Positions 1 through 9,515 of a stretch of 64,000 nt of DNA are shown in pieces. The DNA comes from an uncultured Candidatus Saccharibacteria bacterium (lineage in GTDB: Bacteria > Patescibacteriota > Saccharimonadia > Saccharimonadales > Saccharimonadaceae): NCBI GenBank assembly GCA_947165465.1, contig CAMVAM010000004.1, positions 1 to 64,000 of the forward strand, given 5' to 3'. The position numbers and the translations under genes are program-made. Every line of letters begins with the position of its first letter. Position 1 is the stretch's first letter. Below the pieces are notes generated by a model. That model had not been told where the DNA came from and made no database searches. It saw nothing but the letters and a program-made list of their open reading frames with translations.

Positions 1-1174
<1,174 letters not shown>

Positions 1175-1204
1175 TTACAATAAAATTGTTAAATAATCAA
1201 ATGA

Positions 1205-2299
1205 TTACGGATAGATGAAATTCATATTTGCAGCGGCGGTGGCTGGAATCGTTGATCTAATTGCGCGGTATGGCTGGTAGCCATAATTCATCTCTGAACC
1301 TACGAATGAGCCGTCCGGATTGACTGATTCGACAAAGCCTACGTGACCGTACCAACCTGAACTGTTCTGGAAGATGGCGCCAGCCACCGGCTTGCCACGA
1401 ACGACCGTGTAGCCTTGTGCGGCGGCTCTGGAGGCCCAAGTGTTAGCATTACCCCAGTTTGAAGGAACCGGATTAATGCTCTGCCTTTTATACCAAGCCC
1501 ACTGTGTACACTGACCACGGCCATAAGGACCACCGAGGTTATAGAAGTAACCAAGTACCTGAATATCATGGCGGGCAGCGGTGTTACCAAGTGTGGTGTA
1601 AGTGTAAGTAACTCTACGTACCGGAGCCACGTATTCTGGGCGTTCCTTCTCCGGGAGTGAACCACCCTTAATCAGAATCCGAGTACCGGCAGTAAGACCG
1701 GTAGTTTCAAGGTCGTTTAATGCAATAATTTCAGCCACAGACGAACCATAAGTTGAAGCAATTTGCTCTACTGTCTGGTTGGCCTTCACGGTATAAACAA
1801 TACCCGGTACGCTTGGGATATAGAGAAGTTCACCTACGCCAACCGTCTTGGTTTTACGGTTATTAGACCAACGAATTTGGTCGGTCGTAACCCCGTATTT
1901 GGCAGCAATCGAATCCATCGTTTCGCCGTCGGCAACGACGTGGGTTAAGACGCCACGAGAAACCACAAGGTCGGTAATCGTCGGTTTTTCAATCTTACCG
2001 GTTGCGGACTGGCCAACATCCTTCATGGAGGTCACAATCACGTAGTTTGACGCCACATCGGAGGCGCTGGCGAGATTAAGGGCATTCGAAACATCCGCCA
2101 CTACATACATAGCGGAAACCTGATCCACAGATACGTTATAGCCACTTTCGGCAAACGTATCAAGGCTAAGGCTCATGCCGGCGTTACTCTTATCGAGAGA
2201 ACCAAAAAATACAATTGCGAGCGTAATTAAACCGGTCGCAAAATATGGCAGAATTGCTTTTAACCGCCTGATTATTTTCTTAGTTTTCTTACTTGTCAT
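1205..2299 (-). CDS. Membrane-anchored LysM-CHAP peptidoglycan hydrolase
   Basis: Predicted cell-wall hydrolase of 364 residues. A basic N-terminus precedes one membrane segment (about 15-33), so the bulk of the protein is outside the cell. Two LysM peptidoglycan-binding repeats follow (about 114-158 and 167-212, starting THVVADGETM and YTVKANQTVE). The C-terminal CHAP domain (about 250-364) has its catalytic cysteine in GQCTQWAW and histidine in GHVGFVES. CHAP enzymes are amidases or endopeptidases; which bond is cut here cannot be told. The start codon overlaps the stop of the RuvX-MltG fusion upstream by ATGA, so the two are translationally coupled and probably function together in wall turnover. 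Confidence 0.88.
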   Translation of the reverse strand: MTSKKTKKIIRRLKAILPYFATGLITLAIVFFGSLDKSNAGMSLSLDTFAESGYNVSVDQVSAMYVVADVSNALNLASASDVASNYVIVTSMKDVGQSATGKIEKPTITDLVVSRGVLTHVVADGETMDSIAAKYGVTTDQIRWSNNRKTKTVGVGELLYIPSVPGIVYTVKANQTVEQIASTYGSSVAEIIALNDLETTGLTAGTRILIKGGSLPEKERPEYVAPVRRVTYTYTTLGNTAARHDIQVLGYFYNLGGPYGRGQCTQWAWYKRQSINPVPSNWGNANTWASRAAAQGYTVVRGKPVAGAIFQNSSGWYGHVGFVESVNPDGSFVGSEMNYGYQPYRAIRSTIPATAAANMNFIYP

Positions 2300-3972
2300 A
2301 GTGATACATTACAGAGTACTTGGCAATGGAGGTAAATATTCTGATTATGCTCATACTCCGTATAACTATAATACATCTTACCATCGTCTCCTGTCAAGAA
2401 ATACAGATAAGAAGTATCTGATGGGCTCGCTACAGCGTCAAGTGCAGCCTTACTTGGCATAGAGATAGGCCCGCACGGGAGACCGGCATTCTTTCTGGTG
2501 TTGTAGCAAGAATTAATCTGAAGCGCAGCCTGGTTGTCACGGTAAGCTACACGGTTCGGGTCCTCAATATCAAGTGCATATTTCACCGTTACATCGCTGC
2601 CTAGCGGAATTCCATATGCTAATCTAGTAAGAAATACCTGTGCTACAGTCGGCATATCCGGTGAATTGGCTTCTTTTTGTACAACTGAAGCAAGCGAAAT
2701 GCCTTGGTAAAGGCTTAGTCCCTTCGCGGCATATTTCGTCTCGAGATCTTGTTCGTTGATATATTGTGCCATTTCATCTAGGAAGCGCTCAATACAGGCC
2801 TGAATCGGCTTTTCTTCATCGGCCGCACAACGAAGCGTCTCTGGCATCAGGAATCCCTCCAGAGATACGCCCTTCGGCATGAAGCTTTTGCCATAGTCAT
2901 ATTTAAAGGCCTCATTAATCTCTTCGTCAGTAAAAGTGATAGTACTATTTTCTTCAGTTAGTTCCTCGCCTTCTCTTGGAACTATCTTTACAGTGCGGAA
3001 GTTCTTCTTAATATCGAAAAGATTCTCACCCGGCCTAATTGTGAACTCAAATTCGCGGGACTTCTTCGCTTCCTGCTCTTTTACCCAGGCTTCATAGGCG
3101 GCGCGGTCATCTAGCTTCTTCTTGATAAAGAGTCCACCGCCAATTCCGACGATAATTAATACTAGGACAATCGGCGAAATAATGAAGAATTTCTTCGAAA
3201 ATCTCTTTACGTGATATTCGGTCTTTTTGGCATTTAAAGCAACTTTTTCGCCTTCACGCTTCGCGGCGGCTTTAGTTTCTACGGCAAGCTCTTTAGCACC
3301 ACCTTTAATCTTCTCGGCACTATCTTTGACCTTGTCGGCAGCCACAGCTACGACGTTTTTCTTCTCATCTGGTCTTTCTAATTCTTTAGCGAGCTCATCT
3401 AAGACATCATCCTTTTTAGCCGGTGCAACTGGTTTTGGGGCAGGCTTTGCGATCGGTTTCTCGGCTTTCACCGGAGCCACCGCCGGCGCTGGACTTTTTG
3501 GCTTCTTCGCGATTTTCATGCCCGGAATTAAAGGCGCAGCTTCTACGACCGGAGCAGGAGTCGGCGCTTCTTCCTTGTAATGCTCAACAAAATCCTGCAG
3601 AATAATCGTGGCCGCTTCAGCGTCGATATCGCCCTTCTCGTAGGCTTTTTTGCGCATTTTGAGGCGCTCTTCGGCCTGCACGGAAGTTAGAGACTCATCC
3701 TGGAAACGAATCTTGGCATTTGGAATCTTCTCGGCCAGTTTCTTGGCGAATTGACGCACATACATCGATTGCTTTGTTTCGTTCCCCTCGTTGCTACGTG
3801 GTAAACCTAGCACAAAGAAGTTCGTATTATTCATCTTGGCGATACGATCAATCATTTCCCACTCGGTACCGTCTACATTAAAGAACCCTACCGGCGTGGC
3901 AATGCGAATATTAGCGTCTGCTTTTGCGACACCAATTCGTTTCTCGCCTACATCTAGCCCAATAACTCTCAT
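2296..3972 (-). CDS. RuvX/YqgF nuclease fused to endolytic transglycosylase MltG
   Basis: One 558-residue frame joins two proteins that are normally separate. Residues 1-135 are a full YqgF/RuvX RNase H-like domain (GLDVGEKRIGVA, FVLGLPRSNEGNE, FQDESLTSVQAEERL, DAEAATIILQDF), a family linked to Holliday junction resolution and 16S rRNA 5' end processing. A Pro/Ala/Lys-rich linker leads to a membrane helix (about 268-290) and a C-terminal MltG/YceG domain with the catalytic glutamate in SVVQKEA at about 434. MltG cuts nascent glycan strands at the membrane. With this topology the RuvX half stays in the cytoplasm and MltG is outside. In Firmicutes ruvX and mltG are neighbours, so the fusion is plausible. 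It begins 3 bases after the upstream gene. Confidence 0.93.
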   Translation of the reverse strand: MRVIGLDVGEKRIGVAKADANIRIATPVGFFNVDGTEWEMIDRIAKMNNTNFFVLGLPRSNEGNETKQSMYVRQFAKKLAEKIPNAKIRFQDESLTSVQAEERLKMRKKAYEKGDIDAEAATIILQDFVEHYKEEAPTPAPVVEAAPLIPGMKIAKKPKSPAPAVAPVKAEKPIAKPAPKPVAPAKKDDVLDELAKELERPDEKKNVVAVAADKVKDSAEKIKGGAKELAVETKAAAKREGEKVALNAKKTEYHVKRFSKKFFIISPIVLVLIIVGIGGGLFIKKKLDDRAAYEAWVKEQEAKKSREFEFTIRPGENLFDIKKNFRTVKIVPREGEELTEENSTITFTDEEINEAFKYDYGKSFMPKGVSLEGFLMPETLRCAADEEKPIQACIERFLDEMAQYINEQDLETKYAAKGLSLYQGISLASVVQKEANSPDMPTVAQVFLTRLAYGIPLGSDVTVKYALDIEDPNRVAYRDNQAALQINSCYNTRKNAGLPCGPISMPSKAALDAVASPSDTSYLYFLTGDDGKMYYSYTEYEHNQNIYLHCQVLCNVSL

Positions 3973-3975
3973 TTA

Positions 3976-5679
3976 TTACTCAGTTTTAAAGTTAACAGTG
4001 ATTTTTTCTGGATCATTTGGTACTGAAGACACCCATGGATATGAAGTCGCAAAGGTGATGTCTTTAATACCATCAATTTCCGCTACGTCATGCTTAGCTG
4101 TGCCAATGCCCTTGCCACGCACGACTTCGATGATGTCATTTTCGGTGACGGACGGACCGGAAACATAAGTCGTCTTCAGTTTACCGGTGTATTTCTCACC
4201 ATCTTTCATGAAGTTCTCGATGAAGAGGCCGCCATATTCCTTATTTTCATCACCAATCTGATAAATCTTGTAATTGTTTGCTAACTTCGCTTTTTCGGTA
4301 ATGAATTCACGTACCTTAGTCTCATCAATTACATAAATCGAATCGGTCACGGTCACAGTAAGCGATGGCTTGGTGCCGTCTTTTACTTCTTCGCCAACCT
4401 TTGGTGAAACTTCCGGCTCACTCACGGTCTGCTTGTAGCTACTCTCAATAATGAAGATAGTATTGCTATCGGTTGAAGATTCTTTGATGGATTCAATCAA
4501 ATTGTTTTTTGCTACAGCCTTGTCACCGGTCTTGATTGTTGCAACAACCTTATCAACATCGGCCTGGGTAATCACAGTGATAGTCTTGTCAGTACCGCCG
4601 GACATTGCCGTGTCGGTATAAGCACCAACCGGAGCCGTGGTAGACCAACCGGTATTTGAAGCGGAAATATTGTAGCTAGAACCTGGTGCGACTGCCTTCA
4701 CCGGCACTCTGCCAGAAACCAAACAACCAGACGTAATAATAGTTGGCTGACCGGCATTTAGACACTCATCAACGCTCTTGCCGGACCATGAAAGATTGCG
4801 GTTCTCGGTGGAAGTGTAGGTATAGCTCGACAAAGTAAACTGTGAACCGGCATTAATACCGATAGTGCCGGATTGCTTGAAGTAAGCATAGACGACCACT
4901 TCGCCGGTGGCATATTCGCCAACATTCTTTTTGCCGGTGGCTTCAATATCGCGTTTAATTTTATTTTCATTGGTCTTTTGTTCAAGATAGAATTTACCCT
5001 CACTGGCATTCTCTTCGGCGAGTTTATCAGTAAATGTGACATTCTCGGAGAAGTTGCTTTCCGTAGTGCGGCGCACAACTGAAATCGTGACGGCCGGAGC
5101 AAACACCAGCGCCCAAACTAGGAACAAAATGAATAAGACTAGACCAATTGCAAGGCCAATCACGAGCTTTTTATGTGAAACAATCCAAGCTAAAATCGGG
5201 TTTTCCGGAAGTTCTTTTTCTTTCTTTTCTTTTTTGGCTTTTTTCTTAGCCTTATCTTCCGGTTCTTTCTCTTCTTTTTCGGACTTTTCTTCTTTCTCGT
5301 CTTTTTCTTCCGTTTCTTCTTCCTTTTCAGGTTTTTCTTCTTTTTTTTCTTCTTCTTCGTCTTCTACTTTTTCGGTAGCAGTTTCGTCAATTTCCGGCTT
5401 GTCCTTCGGCACGGTTGGTGGAGTTTGCAAATCTTTTGTAACAGGAAGTTTAGTCGCGGCGGCGAGCTTCACGATGGACGGATCAACAGTCACGAGTACA
5501 ACGGTCTTCTTGGAGTTCGCTCCAGCTTTCGCGATTAACTTAATATTTACGATGCTACGTAAAATACCGGCTTTCTTCGGCGGAACAAGAGCGACAATCT
5601 TTTGTTTCGAGCTTTCGATTTTGGAAATGATATCAGTAATATCATCCTCGGGTTCGATATAAATGACGTCTTTATTCAT
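3976..5679 (-). CDS. Single-pass membrane protein with acidic linker and baseplate-J-like outer domain
   Basis: 567 residues, function unknown. The N-terminal 80 residues form a cytoplasmic segment, followed by a long Glu/Lys-rich low-complexity stretch (about 90-160), one membrane helix (about 172-196) and a large extracellular part. The outer part contains a stretch (about 255-345) with the pattern GTIGINAGSQFT ... VPVKAVAPGSSYN, which resembles the barrel seen in CPR proteins labelled baseplate J/gp47-like. That likeness is from pattern memory and is weak. It is the first gene of a minus-strand operon with the RuvX-MltG fusion and the LysM-CHAP hydrolase, suggesting an envelope role. A TAAAAT box ends 7 bases before the ATG, and the promoter is divergent with that of the histidine kinase at 5729. 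Confidence 0.8.
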   Translation of the reverse strand: MNKDVIYIEPEDDITDIISKIESSKQKIVALVPPKKAGILRSIVNIKLIAKAGANSKKTVVLVTVDPSIVKLAAATKLPVTKDLQTPPTVPKDKPEIDETATEKVEDEEEEKKEEKPEKEEETEEKDEKEEKSEKEEKEPEDKAKKKAKKEKKEKELPENPILAWIVSHKKLVIGLAIGLVLFILFLVWALVFAPAVTISVVRRTTESNFSENVTFTDKLAEENASEGKFYLEQKTNENKIKRDIEATGKKNVGEYATGEVVVYAYFKQSGTIGINAGSQFTLSSYTYTSTENRNLSWSGKSVDECLNAGQPTIITSGCLVSGRVPVKAVAPGSSYNISASNTGWSTTAPVGAYTDTAMSGGTDKTITVITQADVDKVVATIKTGDKAVAKNNLIESIKESSTDSNTIFIIESSYKQTVSEPEVSPKVGEEVKDGTKPSLTVTVTDSIYVIDETKVREFITEKAKLANNYKIYQIGDENKEYGGLFIENFMKDGEKYTGKLKTTYVSGPSVTENDIIEVVRGKGIGTAKHDVAEIDGIKDITFATSYPWVSSVPNDPEKITVNFKTE

Positions 5680-5728
5680 AATATAAATTTTAACACATTT
5701 TATTATACTTGTGCTAAAATTAATTTAG

Positions 5729-6934
5729 ATGAGTCTTTTTAATAGAAAAAATCAAACCGACTCAGGTGCCAATAAGACGGTACTTGCTGAAATGGCCCTC
5801 ATGACAATTCATGATGGTGTTATTATTGCGAACAAATCCGGTGCAGTGGAATTCATCAATCCGGCCGCCGTTGCTATGACTGAATGTGCCAGCCAAGATA
5901 ATGCTATCGGGCTTGATTATGGACTCTTAATTAAACTGGAGACTAAAGAAGGCCGCGAGCTTCCGGATAATGAGAATAAGCTTATGATTGCCATGAATAC
6001 CGGCCAATCGCTCGATCGTTTTGTGGCCTGCCTCATTAGCACTAAATCCGGCAAACGTATTCCGATTGCTCTTTCTGTCGTAGTGGCTGATGGCGGCAAT
6101 CGCATTATTACTTTCCGCGATATTACCAAAGAACTCGCCGAAGAAGGCGAACAAGCTGAATTTATTTCGACCGCCTCGCACGAAATGCGTACTCCGGTCG
6201 CTTCGATTGAAGGCTATTTGTCATTGGCGCTTAATCCGCAGACCGCTTCGATTGATGAGCGTGCTCGTGGCTACCTCGCCGCTGCTCACGCTGCTTCTCA
6301 GCATCTCGGGCACCTTTTCAAAGATTTACTTGATGTAACCAAACTTGACGATGGCCACCTTCGCCCAACTTTTCGTCCGGTCGAAATGGTCGGCACTGTC
6401 AAACAAATTGCCGATGGTTACATGATTGCCGCCAAAAATGCACACCTTAATTTCCAATTCGGCGCCAATAAGCAAAATGCCGTGGGTGGTCTCGACCGTC
6501 GTCTCGACCAAGTCGTTTATGGCTACGTCGACGTGAATTTCTTACATGAGATTATGGATAACTTGATTGATAATGCGATTAAATATACCCCAGCCGGCGG
6601 TTCCATTTATGTGAACGTGCTCGGCGACGGCGACCGCGTTCTTATCAACGTTACTGATACCGGCATCGGCATTTCATCCGATGATTTGCAACACATTTTC
6701 CAAAAGTTTTATCGTGCTGACAACTCAGATACCCGCACCATTGGCGGTACCGGTCTCGGGTTGTATTTAGTGAAACAACGCGTTGAAGCCATGGGCGGGC
6801 GCGTGTGGGCCGAATCGGCCTTTGGCGAAGGATCAACTTTTTACGTCTCTCTTCCGCGCATTACCGGTGAAGAGTACGAAAAACGTATGATAGCAATTAA
6901 TAATACCAACAACGGAGGAGTACAACCACAATGA
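5729..6934 (+). CDS. Soluble PAS-domain sensor histidine kinase
   Basis: Two-component sensor kinase of 401 residues without any membrane segment, so it senses an internal cue. Residues 20-130 form a PAS-like domain (DGVIIANKSGAVEFINPAA). The phosphoacceptor H-box is SHEMRTPVASIEGY at about 150-163, and the ATPase domain has the N box NLIDNAIKYTP, G1 DTGIGI, an F box and G2 GGTGLGLYLVK. All catalytic boxes are intact. The stop overlaps the start of the response regulator gene by ATGA, so the pair is co-translated. A TAAAAT box lies 8 bases before the ATG, indicating a leaderless mRNA. Confidence 0.94.
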   Translation: MSLFNRKNQTDSGANKTVLAEMALMTIHDGVIIANKSGAVEFINPAAVAMTECASQDNAIGLDYGLLIKLETKEGRELPDNENKLMIAMNTGQSLDRFVACLISTKSGKRIPIALSVVVADGGNRIITFRDITKELAEEGEQAEFISTASHEMRTPVASIEGYLSLALNPQTASIDERARGYLAAAHAASQHLGHLFKDLLDVTKLDDGHLRPTFRPVEMVGTVKQIADGYMIAAKNAHLNFQFGANKQNAVGGLDRRLDQVVYGYVDVNFLHEIMDNLIDNAIKYTPAGGSIYVNVLGDGDRVLINVTDTGIGISSDDLQHIFQKFYRADNSDTRTIGGTGLGLYLVKQRVEAMGGRVWAESAFGEGSTFYVSLPRITGEEYEKRMIAINNTNNGGVQPQ

Positions 6935-7530
6935 AAGTAATGGTAGTAGAAGACGATGCTGCGCTTCGCGAAATTTACAGCATTCGTATAACAGCGGAAG
7001 GCTATGAAGTAGTGTCTGCAGGTGATGGTGAAGAAGCTTTAGCAATGGCTGTCCGCGAGAAACCGAACCTGATTCTTTCTGATGTGATGATGCCAAAAAT
7101 CTCCGGTTTTGATATGCTTGATATTTTGCGTTCCACCCCGGAAACCGCCGGCATAAAGGTCGTAATGATGACTGCTCTCTCCTCCGATGATCAGCGTCAA
7201 CGCGGCGAACGTCTCGGCGCCGATCGTTACCTTGTGAAATCGCAAGTTGGTATTGAAGATGTTATTAATACGATTCATGAAGTTCTTGGTGACAAGCAAG
7301 TAGCTGCTCCGGCTCCAGCCCCAGCTGCACCTGCTCCGGCTCCAGCCCCAGCTGCACCTGCACCTGCTCCAGCTCCTGCACCTGCTCCGGCACCAGCCGT
7401 ACCGACCCCAGCCGCACCAGCCCCAGCTGCTCCAGCCGCTGCTCCGGCTCCAGCCCCAGCTCCTGTTGCCCCAGCTGCACCAGCAGCTCCAGCGTCACAA
7501 CCACAAGCCCCAGCTCCAAATGGACAATAA
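6931..7530 (+). CDS. CheY-like response regulator with Ala-Pro tail
   Basis: 199 residues. The first 125 form a receiver domain with acidic pocket EDD (7-9), phosphoacceptor Asp51 in LILSDVMMP, Thr in MMTALS and Lys in YLVKS. There is no DNA-binding or enzymatic output domain. Residues from about 128 onward are a nearly pure alanine-proline repeat with no obvious fold, probably an extended spacer or a protein-binding tail. It overlaps the kinase gene by 4 bases and has its own Shine-Dalgarno (GGAGGAG) inside the kinase end. The partner is evidently the PAS kinase; the output is unknown and may be protein-protein. Confidence 0.93.
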   Translation: MKVMVVEDDAALREIYSIRITAEGYEVVSAGDGEEALAMAVREKPNLILSDVMMPKISGFDMLDILRSTPETAGIKVVMMTALSSDDQRQRGERLGADRYLVKSQVGIEDVINTIHEVLGDKQVAAPAPAPAAPAPAPAPAAPAPAPAPAPAPAPAVPTPAAPAPAAPAAAPAPAPAPVAPAAPAAPASQPQAPAPNGQ

Positions 7531-8230
7531 GATTAGATTAAATAAATATTTAGCCGAACGCCTCGGAGTTTCGCGTCGCGAAGCTGATGATTTGATTGCG
7601 TCCGGAGAGGTTTCTGTCAATAATCACCCGGCCGTTCTCGGGGCCAGAATTGACAAAAACGACAAAGTGTGCTATAATAATAAGATAGTTGAATTTAAAA
7701 ACGAATTCTTGTATCTCGCGATGAATAAGCCGAAAGGCTATGTTTGTTCGCGTCGTGCCCAAGGCGATGCGCCGACACTTTATGATTTGTTACCAAAGGA
7801 TTATTCCAAACTAAAAACCGTCGGCCGTCTCGACAAAGACTCTTCCGGCCTCATTTTATTAACTAACGACGGCGATTTTGCTTTCGAAATGACGCACCCG
7901 AAATTCCATAAGGAAAAGATTTACAAAGTTGAACTAGACCGCGATTTAACACCACTCCATCAGCAAATGATTTCGGATTTCGGTATCGATTTAGATGACG
8001 GTAAATCTAAATTCGCCGTGATTCGCGACGAAGAATTTAACGATCGTAAACATTTCACGGTAGTTCTAAGTGAGGGCCGAAACCGCCAAATCCGTCGCAC
8101 TTTCATTGCGGTCGGTTACCGTGTGATGAGTCTTCACCGCGTTCAGTTTGGCCCATTCGCTCTTAATAATCTAGAACCCGGGAAAACCGAAATAATTCCT
8201 GAGTCAACCATTCAGAAGTTGAAGCGCTAA
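7520..8230 (+). CDS. RsuA/RluB-family rRNA pseudouridine synthase
   Basis: Converts a uridine of rRNA to pseudouridine. An N-terminal S4 RNA-binding domain (RLNKYLAERLGVSRREADDL) is followed by the catalytic domain with the aspartate in GRLDKDSSGLILLTNDG and the conserved LSEGRNRQIRR near residue 200. I chose the ATG at 7520, which gives a normal S4 start, over a longer frame beginning at 7466 that would translate the Ala-Pro region of the regulator out of frame. The gene therefore overlaps the end of the response regulator by 11 bases. RsuA, RluB, RluE and RluF cannot be separated by eye, so the target uridine is open. Confidence 0.92.
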   Translation: MDNKIRLNKYLAERLGVSRREADDLIASGEVSVNNHPAVLGARIDKNDKVCYNNKIVEFKNEFLYLAMNKPKGYVCSRRAQGDAPTLYDLLPKDYSKLKTVGRLDKDSSGLILLTNDGDFAFEMTHPKFHKEKIYKVELDRDLTPLHQQMISDFGIDLDDGKSKFAVIRDEEFNDRKHFTVVLSEGRNRQIRRTFIAVGYRVMSLHRVQFGPFALNNLEPGKTEIIPESTIQKLKR

Positions 8231-8265
8231 TCTCTTGACAATAAAATATATGATATAATGAAACC

Positions 8266-9486
8266 ATGAGTACAATCTTAGGGTTAGATATTGGTACCGA
8301 ATATGTGAAAGCCATTATGGCGAAGCCTGGCAAAAAAGGCAACCTTGAGATTCTTGGCATCGGTAAAGCCAAACAAAAAGACGGCAATATGCATGCCGGC
8401 GCAATTGCCGATATTCCGGCTGTGATTTCTACTTGTGAACAAGCCCTCGTTCAGGTTGAAGATAAAGCCGGCGAACGTGCCGATCAAGTGGTAGTTGGAA
8501 TTGCTGGCGAACTCGTTAAGGGTAACACTACGACCGTTCACTACACCCGCAAGAATCCAAATAAGCCGATTTCTGAAGCCGAAATGAACGACATTATTAA
8601 GAAAGTCCAAGTCAAATCCGGCGAAGTGGCTAAAAAAATGGTTGCTCTTGAAACCGGCAACGATAATATTGAAGTCCGTCTAATTAATTCAGCGATTGTT
8701 TCCCTCACGATTGATGGATACAAAGTGATGAATCCGGTTGGATTCAAAGGTTCCGATGTTGCAATTCTGATTTATACCGCCCATGCACCACTCATCCACG
8801 TTGCCGCTATCGAAAAAGTCTGCGCTGAGCTGAATCTAGATTTACTCGCCGTGGCCGTCGAGCCGTTCGCGGTTTGTCGCGCCTGTCTCGGCGATGACCC
8901 GGACTCCTCGTTCTCTGGTATCGTGATGGATATTGGTGGTGGTACTACCGATATTGCCGTAGTTGATGATGGTGGTGTTGAAGGAACTAAAATGTTCTCG
9001 ATTGGTGGCCGTAGCTTTACTCATCAAATCGCCGAGGCTCTCGGTACGGATTTTGATACTGCCGAGGAACAGAAACTAAAATTTGATACCGGCGAGCTCG
9101 ATGACCGCGTTAAAGCCAAAATCGAAACCGCCATTTCAAAGAACATTTCCGTCTGGCTAACCGGTGTCGAAGTCGCCCTTGAAGAATTTGAAAGCTTCGG
9201 ATCACTACCTAGAAGTATCATGCTTTGTGGTGGCGGTGCCAGCCTTTCGATGGTTCAGGAAACTCTCGCGACTTCCGATTGGTTTGAAAGTTTGCCGTTT
9301 TCGCGCCGTCCAATCATCCACCTCATCGATATCAATGAATTGCCAAACTATATCATCAAAGATTTTGAACTTGATCATTCCTTTGCGACCGCACTCGGGT
9401 TGCTCCGCGTGGGTGCCGATACTTTAGCCGGTGCCCCACCAGAAAACAAGCTGAAAGCAAAAATCGCAAAACTTTTGCAGAATTAA
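8266..9486 (+). CDS. ftsA: FtsA-like actin-fold ATPase
   Basis: 406-residue actin/Hsp70-fold protein of the FtsA/PilM group. The phosphate-1 motif is LGLDIGTEYVK at the N-terminus, phosphate-2 is VMDIGGGTTDIAVVD (about 222-236), and the adenosine motif is MLCGGGASL (about 320). The insertion between them fits the SHS2 domain of FtsA. The C-terminus KLKAKIAKLLQN could be a short amphipathic membrane-binding helix as in FtsA. FtsZ is not next door, so the division role rests on family resemblance; a PilM-type role in pili is the alternative. The TATAAT box ends 6 bases before the ATG. A bidirectional terminator follows the stop codon. Confidence 0.8.
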   Translation: MSTILGLDIGTEYVKAIMAKPGKKGNLEILGIGKAKQKDGNMHAGAIADIPAVISTCEQALVQVEDKAGERADQVVVGIAGELVKGNTTTVHYTRKNPNKPISEAEMNDIIKKVQVKSGEVAKKMVALETGNDNIEVRLINSAIVSLTIDGYKVMNPVGFKGSDVAILIYTAHAPLIHVAAIEKVCAELNLDLLAVAVEPFAVCRACLGDDPDSSFSGIVMDIGGGTTDIAVVDDGGVEGTKMFSIGGRSFTHQIAEALGTDFDTAEEQKLKFDTGELDDRVKAKIETAISKNISVWLTGVEVALEEFESFGSLPRSIMLCGGGASLSMVQETLATSDWFESLPFSRRPIIHLIDINELPNYIIKDFELDHSFATALGLLRVGADTLAGAPPENKLKAKIAKLLQN

Positions 9487-9490
9487 AAAA

Positions 9491-9515
9491 TCCCCCTGTT
9501 AAGGGGGAGATTTTT
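9491..9515. terminator. Bidirectional intrinsic terminator between ftsA-like and alaS
   Basis: TCCCCC-TGTTAA-GGGGGA hairpin (9491-9508) with T-rich tracts on both strands: ATTTTT to the right on plus, and TTTTTT on minus from the A-run at 9485-9490. It separates two convergent genes, and the alaS stop codon is embedded in its right-hand T tract. Confidence 0.85.

Noticed and set aside
5036..5662. Serine-rich open frame on plus opposite the acidic linker of the membrane protein
   Set aside because: It is the antisense shadow of a Glu/Lys-rich coding stretch (GAA/AAG read backwards give TTC/CTT), with no start signals.
7290..7520. Ala-Pro repeat as a tandem DNA repeat or assembly artefact
   Set aside because: Codons vary (GCT, GCA, GCC, CCA, CCG) without a fixed period, consistent with a selected low-complexity protein tail.
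8234..8259. TTGACA as the -35 box of the ftsA-like gene
   Set aside because: The spacer to TATAAT is only 13 bases, too short for a standard sigma-70 promoter; the -10 box alone seems to define it.
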